Source: Thermoanaerobaculia bacterium (GTDB taxonomy: Bacteria; Acidobacteriota; Thermoanaerobaculia; Multivoradales; J023). Taken from it: 64,000 nucleotides of DNA. Below the pieces are notes generated by a model. The model was not told where the DNA came from and searched no databases. It worked only from the letters and a program-made list of their open reading frames with translations. The position numbers and the translations under genes were made by a program. The stretch covers positions 434,001 through 498,000 of the forward strand of contig JAUIJL010000004.1 in NCBI GenBank assembly GCA_030431255.1, written 5' to 3'. Below are positions 34,925-44,550 of the stretch, in pieces (position 1 is the stretch's first letter; every line of letters starts with the position of its first letter).

Positions 34925-37888
34925 TCAGATCTCCTGGAGCAGCTCCAGCAGCTCCTCGCGGCTGAACAGCTTCGACACACGCGCATCGTCCTCGCGCACG
35001 ACCTCGTCCAGCAGATCACGCTTGGCTTCGATCATGCCGGCGATCTTCTCTTCCAGGGTGCCTTCCGTCACCAATTTGAAGACTTGCACCACCCGTTTCT
35101 GCCCCATCCGGTGCACTCGATCGGTGGCCTGATCCTCCCGGGCCGCGTTCCACCAACGGTCGTAGTGGATCACCACCGAGCCTCCGACCAAATCGATGCC
35201 CGTGCCGCCCGCCTTGAGGCTGCCCAGGAATACTCGACACTTCGGGTCGGTGTTGAAACGCTCGATGAGGCTGCCTCGGTCTTTGGCGGCCGTGGAGCCC
35301 ACCAGCCTGACGTGATCGATCTCCTGGGCGGCCAAGTGGCGGGACATCATTTCGAGCATGTCCAAGTATTGGCTGAACACCACGACCTTCTGACCGGCGT
35401 CCAGGCTCTCTCGCAAGATCTCGCAGTAAAGGTCCCATTTGCCCGAGCTGTGGCCCTCGTAATCCAAGTCTCCCTCTACCAATGCGGGATGGTCGCAGAT
35501 CTGCTTGAGCAGATCGAGCAAGGCGAAGACATGGAGATACGGCAAGACCTCCCCTTGATCCTCCAATTGGGCGATGAGCTTCTTGCCCCGGCCCTGGATG
35601 GCCTGCCGGTAGAGACCCACCTGTTCCGGGCTGAGCTCACAGGAGCGGAGATCTTCGATCTTTTCCGGTAGCTCGTCGAGCACGGAGCTCTTCAACCGAC
35701 GCATCACGAAGGGGTGGATCAGGCGCCGGAGCCGGTCCAACAAACGGCGATCCTGGCGATACCCAGTTTCGGTGCCATGGCTTTCCAAGCCCTTGAACAG
35801 GGCCTCGTCTTCAGCGAAATAGCCCGGCATCACCAAATTGAACAGGTTCTTCAACTCTTCCAGGGAATTCTCGATCGGCGTGCCCGTCAGGCCGATTTTG
35901 ATCGGCACGTTCAGCTGCAAGGCCGCCGCGTAGGACCGCGTTTGCCGATTCTTCAAATATTGGATTTCGTCGAAAATCACCGCCGACCACGGCACTTTTC
36001 CGAGCTTCTCAGCGTCGTTGCGCAACACTCCGTAGGAGGTCAGGATCACATGCCGACGATCGAGCCGGTAGCCCAGGCTTCGCTCGGTGCCATGGTAGAT
36101 GCGGGGCTGGAGCGCAGGTGCGAAGCGGCGCAGCTTGTCGCGCCAATGGCTCATGACACTCGTCGGGCTGACCACGAGGAAGGGCCCCTTCGATCGATCT
36201 TCGTCAGCCAAGCAAGCCATTAAGGCCATGCTTTGATGGGTCTTCCCCAGCCCCATATCGTCGCACAGCAATCCACCGAGCTGCTGCTCTCCGAGGAATC
36301 TCAGCCAATCGACACCGGCCCGCTGATAGTCCCGCAGCTCCGACCGAAATCCCTCGGGCGCTCGGTACGGAGCCGGCGGCTGTCGATCGAGCAACCGTCG
36401 CAGCCACTCACTCTTGCTCTGTTGGGCTACCACCTGCAAGGGTTGCTCGGCCCGGGCCTGAAAGCGCAGCAGATCCCCTACCGACATGGGAATGCGCTGG
36501 TCGTCGGGCTGGTCGCCGTTTTCATCGTCGACCAGCTTGTCTTCCAACCGTGTCAGATCTTCGAAAACCGCCGACTTGAGATCGATCCAACCGTTGCCGG
36601 TTTCCAAATAGGGCGCTCCCTTGCGCCTCGCCCGCAGGATATCGGCCAGGGTGACGGTTTCGTCACCAAAGCCGTATTTCACCGACAGCCAATACCAGCT
36701 GGGCCGACCATCCACCGGCGTCCCATCCACCTCGACCCGGTCGTAGGTTTTGTGGATTTTGAGCCCACGCAAGGGCTCCTCCAGCACCAGCGTGCCGTCC
36801 TGAATGGCCTCGCCGTAGTCGTCGAGAAAGCTCGCAACTTGGCTGCGGGCCAGTTTCATGGCTTTCGGCGCCGCGTATTTGCGCTGCTTTCGATCCTTTT
36901 CCAGCTCGGCGAGCAGACCGAGCTCACGGACGTAGACCAGATTGCCGTATTGGAATTTTTTGAGCTCTTCGCGGTCGAGGTATTTCTCTTCCCCGGACTG
37001 CTGCAAGAGACGGATCACCGGCCGTACCCGCAGGTCCAGCTCGGTTTCATGGCTGACGCGGAAGAGCGAGCGCAAGGGCACGGGATGGATTTGAAGATCT
37101 TCTTGTTCCGGATAGTGCCGCGACAACAGCTTGAGCACCGCGGCCACCCGCTGACGGGGAAGGGTGATCTTGAAGGTCTCCCTCGAATCACCGAGGCGGT
37201 GGGTCAGGGTGAAGTCGCCGCTGCTCTTGGCCACCGCCGGATGGAAGGTACCGAGGGCCTGCCCTTGCTCGTCCATCAGCTCTCGGACGCAGTGATAGGC
37301 CCAGCGGCTCCAGAAGCTGCCGTCCCATGCCTGGCGTTGGCTACGCATGCCGGCCTTTTCGAAGGCCCGTTCCTGGTCGGTCATCTGGAATAGCCGCAAG
37401 CGGTCGATCACCGCCGAACGGTTGACGTACATTTCACCCTGGGGCACCTTACCGGTCCGCTCCAGGAAAGCCCTGGCCACGGGCGAGGTGTCCAACAAAC
37501 GCAATACCTCGAACCCCCGGGTATCCAGGAAACGAATCGCCGTCGAGCCCGAGCCGGTCTCGACCTGCTGAACCCGAACGTCCTCGCAGGCTAATTGGGA
37601 TCCAGCGTAAATCGCCTTGGCGAGCTGGAACCATACCGTGCTCTCGAAGTGCTGCTGCCACCCCCTTGGGAACACCCTCTGGAAATCCCGGGCTCCTCGC
37701 CCGAGAGCCCGCAAGGCCTCGCAGGTCTTCTGACGTCGAGAACCCTTGCACTCCTCACAGGTGCACGACCTTAGCGGCCCGCTGTCTTGGGAATGGATCC
37801 AAATTGCGGATCCTTTGGGCGTCGAGCCGGGGACCGGCAGCAGACCGATACCGTCGCGAAAGAATTCGTAATCGTTGAGAACGGACAT
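34925..37888 (-). CDS. SNF2-family helicase/ATPase
   Basis: 987 aa. C-terminal half holds the SWI2/SNF2 core: LLCDDMGLGKTHQSMALMAC (Walker A), VVSPTSVMSHW, IFDEIQYLKNRQTRSY (DEIQ box), LTGTPIENSLEELKNLFNLV, then helicase C with FSQYLDMLEM, FLGSLKAGGTGIDLVGG and ATDRVHRMGQ. The N-terminus has a Cys cluster CTCEEC...C at about residues 41-56 that may bind zinc (SWIM-like but lacking a clear His). Bacterial members such as RapA-like or HepA-like proteins remodel RNA polymerase or DNA complexes. Function here is unknown. A single gene with 125 bp to the next minus gene. Confidence 0.93.
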   Translation of the reverse strand: MSVLNDYEFFRDGIGLLPVPGSTPKGSAIWIHSQDSGPLRSCTCEECKGSRRQKTCEALRALGRGARDFQRVFPRGWQQHFESTVWFQLAKAIYAGSQLACEDVRVQQVETGSGSTAIRFLDTRGFEVLRLLDTSPVARAFLERTGKVPQGEMYVNRSAVIDRLRLFQMTDQERAFEKAGMRSQRQAWDGSFWSRWAYHCVRELMDEQGQALGTFHPAVAKSSGDFTLTHRLGDSRETFKITLPRQRVAAVLKLLSRHYPEQEDLQIHPVPLRSLFRVSHETELDLRVRPVIRLLQQSGEEKYLDREELKKFQYGNLVYVRELGLLAELEKDRKQRKYAAPKAMKLARSQVASFLDDYGEAIQDGTLVLEEPLRGLKIHKTYDRVEVDGTPVDGRPSWYWLSVKYGFGDETVTLADILRARRKGAPYLETGNGWIDLKSAVFEDLTRLEDKLVDDENGDQPDDQRIPMSVGDLLRFQARAEQPLQVVAQQSKSEWLRRLLDRQPPAPYRAPEGFRSELRDYQRAGVDWLRFLGEQQLGGLLCDDMGLGKTHQSMALMACLADEDRSKGPFLVVSPTSVMSHWRDKLRRFAPALQPRIYHGTERSLGYRLDRRHVILTSYGVLRNDAEKLGKVPWSAVIFDEIQYLKNRQTRSYAAALQLNVPIKIGLTGTPIENSLEELKNLFNLVMPGYFAEDEALFKGLESHGTETGYRQDRRLLDRLRRLIHPFVMRRLKSSVLDELPEKIEDLRSCELSPEQVGLYRQAIQGRGKKLIAQLEDQGEVLPYLHVFALLDLLKQICDHPALVEGDLDYEGHSSGKWDLYCEILRESLDAGQKVVVFSQYLDMLEMMSRHLAAQEIDHVRLVGSTAAKDRGSLIERFNTDPKCRVFLGSLKAGGTGIDLVGGSVVIHYDRWWNAAREDQATDRVHRMGQKRVVQVFKLVTEGTLEEKIAGMIEAKRDLLDEVVREDDARVSKLFSREELLELLQEI

Positions 37889-38013
37889 GGCTCAGCTGAA
37901 TAGGGTCTATCGAAAGCTTCGGAGAGCGGATACTAACCCATGGCCTCAGCGGCGCATAGGTCATCCACGGAGCCGAGATTCAGCGAGAGAAGGGGTTGGA
38001 CCGGCCGATGGCC

Positions 38014-40041
38014 TTAGAAGCTGACCGAGAATCCACCGGTGAGCTTGCGGTAAGTCTGGTCGTCGGCGGTCAAGGCGTAGGGAGTCGCCCCCCGGCTGAG
38101 CTCCATATTCAGGTTCACCGCCCATTTCGAGGCCAGATCCGCCAGCACGTTCAGATCTTGAGTGAGCATCAGCTGGAGCCGTTGCAGCTCGACCCTGGCC
38201 GGAGTTTCCGCCTCCAGCTGGAGTGGATTGAACGCCTGCTCAAGGTGGTGGAACGCCACAAACACACCGGTCGAGGTTTGTTGGAACTGCGTGTTGAGCG
38301 AGGTCACCAAATAGCGGACCTCATTCTCGTAGGAGGACTCGTTGGTGGCGTAGAAAATGCCTCCACCACCCGAAGCGAAATTCGACTCCAATCGAGCGAG
38401 GACCTTCGGGCTGATCCGACGCACCAAGCTCAGCTGTAGCTCGGGGAGCTGGTCGCCTTTGACCATGAAAACGCTTTCGAGCCGGTCGAAGAAATCGGGG
38501 CTGAAATAGAGTCTCAGGGTCTCCGAGAACTCCCGATGGATGGCACCGATGGCCAAGGTATCTTCGCCGTCCGTGTGCTCCAGGGTCACCTCGTAACAGG
38601 CTTCACCCACTTCCCGACACGAGCCGGTGTCCCCGAAGAACGCGCTTTGGTAGCCGCGATAAAAGTAGTCGTCTTCTTGCTGCTCTACCCGCTTGCTGAT
38701 CGAGGTCTCGGCGCTCCATTTATCGCCGAATCTCACGACCACGCCACCGTGGGGCACGAGGGAGAGGCTGCCGTCGCGGATGGAGGAATAGAGACCGTAT
38801 TCCACAAAAATCTTGGGTTGGAGCTGGGAGCCGGCGGAGGTAAAGAGCCCGAGGCTTTCGTCCGCGGTCTCGAATCCGGCCAGAGAACGCTGCCGATACA
38901 CCAGCCCGGCTTCCACCGAGGTGCGATCCGTCAGCCGACCGGAATAGGCCCCTTCCAGGCCCCAGGTCTGGGAATCGCCCACCGCGTACATGGGCTGGAG
39001 GACGCTGCCGAAGAAGAAATTCGATTCCTCGACAAAGCTCGCGGAGACCCTGGCCGAGCTCTGGGAACCGGTGCGCCCCGTCCAATCGACCTGATAACGA
39101 TCCAGATCGACCGGATCCGCCAGCCGGGTCGTCAGGCGGCTGTTCGAGGTCGCGAATCGCAACCGTTGGTCGGCGGTGGCGTCGAGCTGCACGGCAACGG
39201 ATTTCACCATTCCGTCGACGGAGGTGGAGCTATCGGTAGGAGTCAGCTGACGGAAGAGTCCGTCGATGCCCACTCCCATGCTGCCGACCGCGGCCCTCAG
39301 GCCCAGCTCGGCGGCGGTCAGTTGGGCGTCGCCGAAGCTGGGGCCCAAGTTCTCGACGCCCGAAAAAGCGTGCATCTCCGCCTCGAACACGGCCGCGTTT
39401 TCGATCGAAACGCCCATGTCCGCCACCGCTTGTTGTCGGAGCTCGAGATGATCGATCTGGCGCAGAACATCCATCGGCACCCGCCCGCGGACCGTCCAGA
39501 AATCCGCGGCAGGGGCGACATCGTTCGACCTCGATTCGCTGGACTGTAGCTCCAGCTCCACGTATTGGTGGTCGTTCGGACGACGCCTCAGAAGCAGCTC
39601 GACGGCCGGTTTGAATCCCGGTTTGAAAGCCACCAGCTTGTACATGCCGGCGGGCAAGCCTTCAAAAAGAAACCGCCCCAGAGCGTCGGTCGTGACCTTG
39701 ATCAGCTCGCTGGAAGCGACCTCGTAGGCGTAGATCGTGATCGGGCTCAGGGTGCCTTCATCCGCAGAGCCTTCGGCCTCCACGGATCGCTTGACCTTGG
39801 AAACCTCAGAGCCGCTACGGCTCGCGGCGGCCCCTCGCTGGTAGACCCGTCCTTCGACACCGCTTTTCCCTTCAACCCGCTCCTCAACAGCCTGCCGTGC
39901 GGACCCATTGCCCAAAGCGTTGACCAAGCCGTGGGTGGGCTCCTCGGCTCGAATCCCTTCCGACGGCAACGAGTCGGCAAAAGCAGACGGTGCCGTCAGA
40001 AGCAGCAGACAGAGGATGGCGTGTTGGGGTGTCTTCATCAT
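38014..40041 (-). CDS. outer membrane beta-barrel protein with carboxypeptidase-regulatory-like domain
   Basis: 675 aa. Signal peptide (MMKTPQHAILCLLLLTAPSA). Residues about 95-165 form a carboxypeptidase-regulatory-like beta domain (TTDALGRFLFEGLPAGMYKL). The rest is rich in alternating strands (YGLYSSIRDGSLSLVPHGGV, LARLESNFASGGGGIFYATN) and the protein ends in TGGFSVSF, with a terminal Phe as in BAM substrates. No TonB plug motif is clear, so it is not called a TonB receptor. Two starts, 40041 or 40038, are possible. There is a 565-bp gap upstream. Confidence 0.7.
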   Translation of the reverse strand: MMKTPQHAILCLLLLTAPSAFADSLPSEGIRAEEPTHGLVNALGNGSARQAVEERVEGKSGVEGRVYQRGAAASRSGSEVSKVKRSVEAEGSADEGTLSPITIYAYEVASSELIKVTTDALGRFLFEGLPAGMYKLVAFKPGFKPAVELLLRRRPNDHQYVELELQSSESRSNDVAPAADFWTVRGRVPMDVLRQIDHLELRQQAVADMGVSIENAAVFEAEMHAFSGVENLGPSFGDAQLTAAELGLRAAVGSMGVGIDGLFRQLTPTDSSTSVDGMVKSVAVQLDATADQRLRFATSNSRLTTRLADPVDLDRYQVDWTGRTGSQSSARVSASFVEESNFFFGSVLQPMYAVGDSQTWGLEGAYSGRLTDRTSVEAGLVYRQRSLAGFETADESLGLFTSAGSQLQPKIFVEYGLYSSIRDGSLSLVPHGGVVVRFGDKWSAETSISKRVEQQEDDYFYRGYQSAFFGDTGSCREVGEACYEVTLEHTDGEDTLAIGAIHREFSETLRLYFSPDFFDRLESVFMVKGDQLPELQLSLVRRISPKVLARLESNFASGGGGIFYATNESSYENEVRYLVTSLNTQFQQTSTGVFVAFHHLEQAFNPLQLEAETPARVELQRLQLMLTQDLNVLADLASKWAVNLNMELSRGATPYALTADDQTYRKLTGGFSVSF

Positions 40042-40606
40042 TTCTATTGGGTGTACCCGTAGTCGACTCGATCTTCCACTTCGCGATCGGGAGCCGATTC
40101 GATCCACGATACGCGACTTGTGTAGGTTTGAGGTGGCTTTTTGGCTAAGTCGCACCGGATTAGGGATTAACCGTCAATTAGCCCTCAGCTGCGGCCCATC
40201 AACCTCTGTGGACGTTGGTTTCGCGGCATTCGCCGAGATCGAGATCCTGCGAGCGTCGCTATCTTAGCAGAAAGAGTCATGCTGGGAGCTCACCTTCCCG
40301 ATTCGCGCCGGCCTGCCCCAGCTCTCTACTCAGCTAGATCTTCCTCTATCAGCGAAGCAAATATTGGGCCAATGCCACAGCGAGGCAGGCCGATGCCACA
40401 ACGGCATGAAGCACTCGACGACACGGCGGATTCACGCCTGCCCGACGGCTCGCTGCGCATTTGGTGAGCATTTCGGGAGGTCCGAGGCCGCTCGCCGGCA
40501 TGGCAAAGCCGAGGCCAATCACTTGAATGAGTCTTTTTTGATCCACTGTGTTTCATTAAAGCTACAATCTACGCTAAATGCCCTCGACAATGGGATTCAG
40601 CCCGTC
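40042..40606. other. 565-bp intergenic region, no supported gene
   Basis: Between the outer-membrane protein gene and comF. It contains only short, poorly supported ORFs, for example a 65-codon GTG ORF on minus (40349-40546) whose end is hydrophobic (VVASACLAVALAQYLLR), and small repeats with ATGCC...GGCAT at about 40414-40428. No ribosome site supports them. A short membrane peptide cannot be excluded. Confidence 0.5.
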
Positions 40607-41500
40607 TCAGAGCTCGAATAGCTCTTCAGGTTGTGGCGTCCGAGCTACAGCCAAAGCGAAAATCTGCGTAGCTCCCCCGTTTTTCAGGGCGCCGGCAGCA
40701 GCCTCCAGAGTCGCCCCGGTGGTGATTACATCGTCCACCAGCAGAATGCGCCGTCCTTGAGGTCGTGCTTTTCTTCGCAGGCGGAAGGCGGAAGCGAGGT
40801 TGGCTCGGCGCTCCGTCTCGTTCAAAAGACTCTGCGCGGAGGTCCTTCGCGCTCGACGCAACCAGCGTTCTCGCGCGAGGCCCAATCGCCGGCTCAGACC
40901 GACCGCCAAGAGCTCCGCCTGATCGTATCCCCGAGCCCAACGGCGGCTCCAATGGAGCGGCACCGGAACGATTGCGTCCACCACCGGCAAGCGATCATGC
41001 ACATGATCCAGAGCCGACGCGGCCATCTTGTCGGCCAGGTAGTCCAGACCGCGAAATTTCATCGCGGTGACCGCCGTGCTGATCGGCGAGGCATACACCC
41101 AAGACCACAACACCCCGTCGAGCGACGAGGGCATACCTGCTCGTTGCCGGTCCACGCAGCGTGAGCACTGCCCGAATCCGAGGTTTCCGTCATCCTCGAC
41201 CGCCTCCCCACCGCCGAGCCGACAGCTTTCAGAGGCGCCTCCCGTGAGCGGACCGCCACAAGAGCGACAGAGCTCCAGGGGTGAGAAGGTCAAGTGACCT
41301 CGGCAAGGGAGGCAGAGATAGTCGTTGGCGGACCCTCGCTCCGACGGCCGGATCTCCCCGTCACAATGGACACAGCACCACGGAAAGAGGAGGTCCAAGC
41401 CGCGGGCTCCCAGAGTCCGCCAACGGGCCACGGTTGACGGATCGGCGGGCTGGTTCCTCGGCACATCTGTGACGTCCAATGGCAGTGTTTCGTATGACAT
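40607..41500 (-). CDS. comF: ComF-family phosphoribosyltransferase-like protein
   Basis: 297 aa. N-terminal double zinc-binding Cys region (PWCCVHCDGEI, YLCLPCRGHL, CRSCGG) and a type I PRTase domain with ILLVDDVITTGATLEA (PRPP loop). ComF proteins are linked to DNA uptake in competent bacteria and are widespread elsewhere. Residue numbering starts at the ATG at 41500 because CTCCT on plus (AGGAG on minus, 41508-41512) is 7 bases ahead; an earlier in-frame start at 41596 lacks a site. Confidence 0.9.
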   Translation of the reverse strand: MSYETLPLDVTDVPRNQPADPSTVARWRTLGARGLDLLFPWCCVHCDGEIRPSERGSANDYLCLPCRGHLTFSPLELCRSCGGPLTGGASESCRLGGGEAVEDDGNLGFGQCSRCVDRQRAGMPSSLDGVLWSWVYASPISTAVTAMKFRGLDYLADKMAASALDHVHDRLPVVDAIVPVPLHWSRRWARGYDQAELLAVGLSRRLGLARERWLRRARRTSAQSLLNETERRANLASAFRLRRKARPQGRRILLVDDVITTGATLEAAAGALKNGGATQIFALAVARTPQPEELFEL

Positions 41501-41653
41501 GACAGCGCTCCTATGCTCGGCTTGCTCGATCGATTCGGCGAGATCGAAGGCCTCGAAGAAGGCCTTTACATATGGAGACGTAAAAAGAGCGTCCAATTCT
41601 GCGACAATACGAAGATTCCGGGCGAACGATATCGGCCCACTCTCACTGATCTC

Positions 41654-41660
41654 GAAGGAG
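41654..41660 (+). promoter_or_regulatory. ribosome site fixing a TTG start
   Basis: GAAGGAG lies 8 bases before a TTG at 41669, in frame with a clear signal peptide (LRHFRTVFLVTVVLATLLW). The open frame upstream encodes no such peptide, so TTG is the probable start of the small barrel gene. Confidence 0.75.
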
Positions 41661-41668
41661 ACCTACCC

Positions 41669-42196
41669 TTGCGGCATTTTCGGACTGTTTTTCTAGTGAC
41701 GGTGGTTCTCGCCACGCTTCTATGGCCGGGCGTTGAAGCCGAAGCCCAAGACAACGGCATCACAGTCGGCATTTTTGCCGGCGTGGGCGGATCTCCCGAT
41801 TCCGACGGATACGACGGCAGCGGCTTTCAGCTTTTGGCGGCCATGGATCTCAGCCGCAATACCTTGACCGGCCTGAGGATCGGTGAGCTGACCACCGAAT
41901 TTGAGCTGGACAACGGGATCATCGAGGAGAACGACCTTTCGTACCTCACCTTGGGCACCGAGTACCGGCGCGATGCCGACTACTACACCTCGGGCCTGCT
42001 GATCGGTCTCGGTTATTACCGCCTCGAAGGGCCTTTCACCGACGAAGACAGCCTCGGCCTGACCCTGGGAGTCACCGGCGATTTCAGAATCAATTCGCGA
42101 TTCAGTGTCGTGGTGGAGCTTTCCGGCCACTATGCGGACTTCGACCGAGCGCAGATCTTCTTGCTCGGCCACGCCGGTCTGGCCTTCAGATTCTAG
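41669..42196 (+). CDS. small outer-membrane-barrel-like secreted protein
   Basis: 175 aa from a TTG start. Signal peptide with an LLWPGVEAEA cleavage region, then alternating strands: GITVGIFAGVGGSPDSDGYD, LAAMDLSRNTLTGLRIGELT, YTSGLLIGLGYYRLEGPF and a terminal LGHAGLAFRF with final Phe. The size suits an 8-stranded barrel like OmpA/OmpW-type proteins, but no family is identified. Divergent from comF (168 bases apart) and convergent with the thioredoxin-like gene. Confidence 0.75.
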   Translation: MRHFRTVFLVTVVLATLLWPGVEAEAQDNGITVGIFAGVGGSPDSDGYDGSGFQLLAAMDLSRNTLTGLRIGELTTEFELDNGIIEENDLSYLTLGTEYRRDADYYTSGLLIGLGYYRLEGPFTDEDSLGLTLGVTGDFRINSRFSVVVELSGHYADFDRAQIFLLGHAGLAFRF

Positions 42197-42206
42197 CTAC
42201 CTCTTT

Positions 42207-42236
42207 CAAGGGCTTCAGCTTTCCAAGGGCTTCAGC
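42207..42236. repeat. 17-bp tandem duplication between convergent genes
   Basis: CAAGGGCTTCAGC occurs at 42207 and 42224, inside a 17-base unit repeated twice. It fills the short gap between the small-barrel and thioredoxin-like genes. Confidence 0.75.
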
Positions 42237-42247
42237 GGCGATCGGTC

Positions 42248-42853
42248 TCAACTGGTCGCCGTTTTTGACGCTTCGGCAGCCTCCTCCGCTTCCTCGCGAA
42301 TAGCCAACCCGAGGGCGTCCTCGATTTGCCGACGAATCGCCGGATCATCCCAATTGACGGCGCCGATATAGCTATCGATCCATCGGCCTCGAACCACCAG
42401 GTGGGTTTCCGGCAATTTCTGGGTTCCGTAGCTGCGAGCGACTTTCCAATCGGGATCGAAGAGCCCAGGCCCGGAATCGCCTAAGAACTCGCTCACTTTC
42501 TGTGTGTCGTCGGCCACCGCCACCATCACCAGCTTGAAGCGCGGATTGTCCGCATAGTCGGCCGCCAGGCGTTGAATCGCCGGCGTCTCGGTAATACACG
42601 GCGGGCACCAAGTCGACCAGAAATGGATCAGGGTCACGGCAGCGGTTTGGGAAGCGAGGGGAACGACCCGACCGCTCACGTCCACCAAGTTACCCATGGG
42701 AGCGGTATCGTCTTCCTCGTGGGGCCAAAGCAACAGACCGATAACGACCACCGCGACGACCATGAACGCCCAATGAGCCTCGCGACCTAAACCAGGCCTC
42801 AGGTCGCCCAACGGCATAGAATTCAGCGTTCCGTGTGCACTTTCGCTTTCCAT
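42248..42853 (-). CDS. membrane-anchored thioredoxin-like (TlpA/ResA-type) protein
   Basis: 201 aa. One membrane segment (residues about 29-43, AFMVVAVVVIGLLLW), then an extracytoplasmic thioredoxin fold with WCPPC (Cys83/Cys86), VAVADDTQKV and LPETHLVVRGRW (cis-Pro region LPET). TlpA/ResA proteins reduce cytochrome c or other envelope proteins; the target is unknown. The last 20 residues are Ala/Glu-rich. No cytochrome maturation gene is beside it. Confidence 0.9.
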   Translation of the reverse strand: MESESAHGTLNSMPLGDLRPGLGREAHWAFMVVAVVVIGLLLWPHEEDDTAPMGNLVDVSGRVVPLASQTAAVTLIHFWSTWCPPCITETPAIQRLAADYADNPRFKLVMVAVADDTQKVSEFLGDSGPGLFDPDWKVARSYGTQKLPETHLVVRGRWIDSYIGAVNWDDPAIRRQIEDALGLAIREEAEEAAEASKTATS

Positions 42854-43001
42854 TCCTGTACTCTCGCTTTAAACGTCCTAAACTAAAGATGGGACCGGTC
42901 GCCGCGCCGGTGTCCGATCCTACACGGAGCGGCGCCGGATGGCAGCCACATTGGCGGAAGACACGGCAGCGCCGACGATAAGCTGGAAGCATAGAGGTTT
43001 C

Positions 43002-44267
43002 ATGACCACCGACTTTGAAGATCGCGATCCATTTGCCGGCCAACCCAAGACCCTGATCGTCGGGGTGCGGCTCGGCGCGACCCCGGAGCACGTGGTCGAC
43101 GATCACCTCGACGAGCTCGACGCGTTGGCCGGCGCCGCGGGAGCGGAGGTGTTGGGACGGGAGGTTCAACGGCGCCAAGCTCTGGATCCTGCCCTATTCA
43201 TCGGACGCGGGAAAGCCGAAGAAATCGGCGAGCTGGTGCGTGAGTCCGAGCTCGATTTGGTGCTCTTCGACGACGACCTCACCGCCGGGCAGGTGAAAAA
43301 TCTGGAAAAAATCGTCGAATGCGCGGTCATGGATCGCAGCGCCCTGATCCTGGAGATCTTCCATCAGCGGGCTCGCAGCGGCGAAGCCCGTGCCCAGGTC
43401 GAGCTGGCTCGCTTACGCTACCTCTTGCCGCGCCTCACCCGCCGCTGGAGCCACCTCTCCCGTCAAGCCGGCGGCATCGGCGTGCGCGGCGGTGAGGGCG
43501 AGAGCCAGCTCGAGGCGGATCGCCGCATGTTGAGACGCCGCATTCAACGATTGGAAAAAGATCTGGTGCGCATCGAGCGCACCCGCAACCTCCAACGTCG
43601 AGGACGGCAGCAGGTCCGGGAGATCGCCCTGGCCGGTTATACCAACGCCGGCAAATCCACCCTCTTCAATCAGCTGACCGGCGCCGACACCTTGGTGAAA
43701 AACCAGGTTTTCGCCACCCTCGACTCCAAATTGCGCAAGGGCCATCTAGGGGGCGGCAGAACCGCGGTCTTTGCCGACACCGTGGGTTTCGTCCGCAAGC
43801 TACCCCACCACCTCGTCGCTTCTTTCCGCAGCACCTTGGGCGAGGTCTTAGAAGCGGATGTGGTGCTGCACGTGGTCGACCGGAGCCATCCAGCCTGGAT
43901 GGAGCAGCAATCCGTGGGCGACGAGGTCTTGCGCGATCTCGGGGTCGAGGTCGAAAAGATCATCTTGGTGCATAACAAGATCGATCGAGTGGAGACCAAC
44001 CCTCGAGAAGATCAGAATCAAGATCACGACGCGGATCAAGATCAAGATCACGGCACGGATCGTCCCAACGGCTCGAGCCATGAGGCTCTCAGGATCTCCG
44101 CGATCACCGGACACGGCATCGAGGAGCTGAAGAAAGAGCTCGGAATCCGCCTTTTCGGCAAAGACGGACGCATCGCTCCGTGGATGCGAGCGCCCGAGCT
44201 CGATGAGGATTCCGAGCCGGCCGTGCCGGCCGAAACCGCTGAACCCCAGCTCGGACAGGGCCAATGA
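43002..44267 (+). CDS. hflX: GTPase HflX
   Basis: 421 aa. N-terminal nucleotide-binding domain (FIGRGKAEEIGELVRESELD), linker with LPRLTRRWSHLSRQAGGIGV and GEGESQLEADRRML (family hallmarks), then a G domain with GYTNAGKST (about 211-219), DTVGFVRKLPHHLV and NKID. HflX splits stalled ribosomes under heat stress. ATG 43002 follows AGAGG; the frame is open from 42939. Between NKID and the G5 loop there is a 24-bp duplication encoding DQNQDHDA-DQDQDHGT, an acidic/His-rich insert not found in usual HflX. Confidence 0.94.
   Translation: MTTDFEDRDPFAGQPKTLIVGVRLGATPEHVVDDHLDELDALAGAAGAEVLGREVQRRQALDPALFIGRGKAEEIGELVRESELDLVLFDDDLTAGQVKNLEKIVECAVMDRSALILEIFHQRARSGEARAQVELARLRYLLPRLTRRWSHLSRQAGGIGVRGGEGESQLEADRRMLRRRIQRLEKDLVRIERTRNLQRRGRQQVREIALAGYTNAGKSTLFNQLTGADTLVKNQVFATLDSKLRKGHLGGGRTAVFADTVGFVRKLPHHLVASFRSTLGEVLEADVVLHVVDRSHPAWMEQQSVGDEVLRDLGVEVEKIILVHNKIDRVETNPREDQNQDHDADQDQDHGTDRPNGSSHEALRISAITGHGIEELKKELGIRLFGKDGRIAPWMRAPELDEDSEPAVPAETAEPQLGQGQ
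44010..44057 (+). repeat. 24-bp tandem duplication in hflX
   Basis: Two consecutive 24-base units (44010-44033 and 44034-44057) differ at four positions and encode eight residues each (DQNQDHDA / DQDQDHGT) in the loop between the G4 and G5 motifs. Confidence 0.85.
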
Positions 44268-44288
44268 AAATTTCCTGCGCCCGATCCA

Positions 44289-44318
44289 TTGACAGCCGGT
44301 TTTTCGTATGTGTACACT
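44289..44318 (+). promoter_or_regulatory. promoter of tRNA-Ala
   Basis: TTGACA (44289-44294), 18 bases, TACACT (44313-44318; 4 of 6). The predicted start near 44325 is about 11 bases before the mature tRNA 5' end. Confidence 0.7.
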
Positions 44319-44335
44319 CCGCCTCCCAAGCTCGT

Positions 44336-44411
<76 letters not shown>

Positions 44412-44448
44412 ATCTGTTCCCTTCCTCCTGTTACCCAAGCAGGGGGCG

Positions 44449-44497
44449 AAAAGCTCCGAGGCCGGATCGACGATCCAGCTCCCTCGGAGCTTTTTCC
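44449..44497 (+). terminator. intrinsic terminator after tRNA-Ala
   Basis: AAAAGCTCCGAGG pairs with CCTCGGAGCTTTT (13 bp including the A/T end), with a nested GGATCG/CGATCC stem inside the loop, followed by a T-run. The A-run on the far side could let it work in both directions. Confidence 0.9.
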
Positions 44498-44550
44498 GTT
44501 TCAAGATCCATGAATTCAGGGCGACTCATCGATCAACCCAGGGATTGACT

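Noticed and set aside
40349-40621. Short ORFs in the comF-outer membrane gap (65, 76 and 85 codons).
   Set aside because: They overlap one another on both strands, have no ribosome site and no conserved look; only noted as a possible small peptide.
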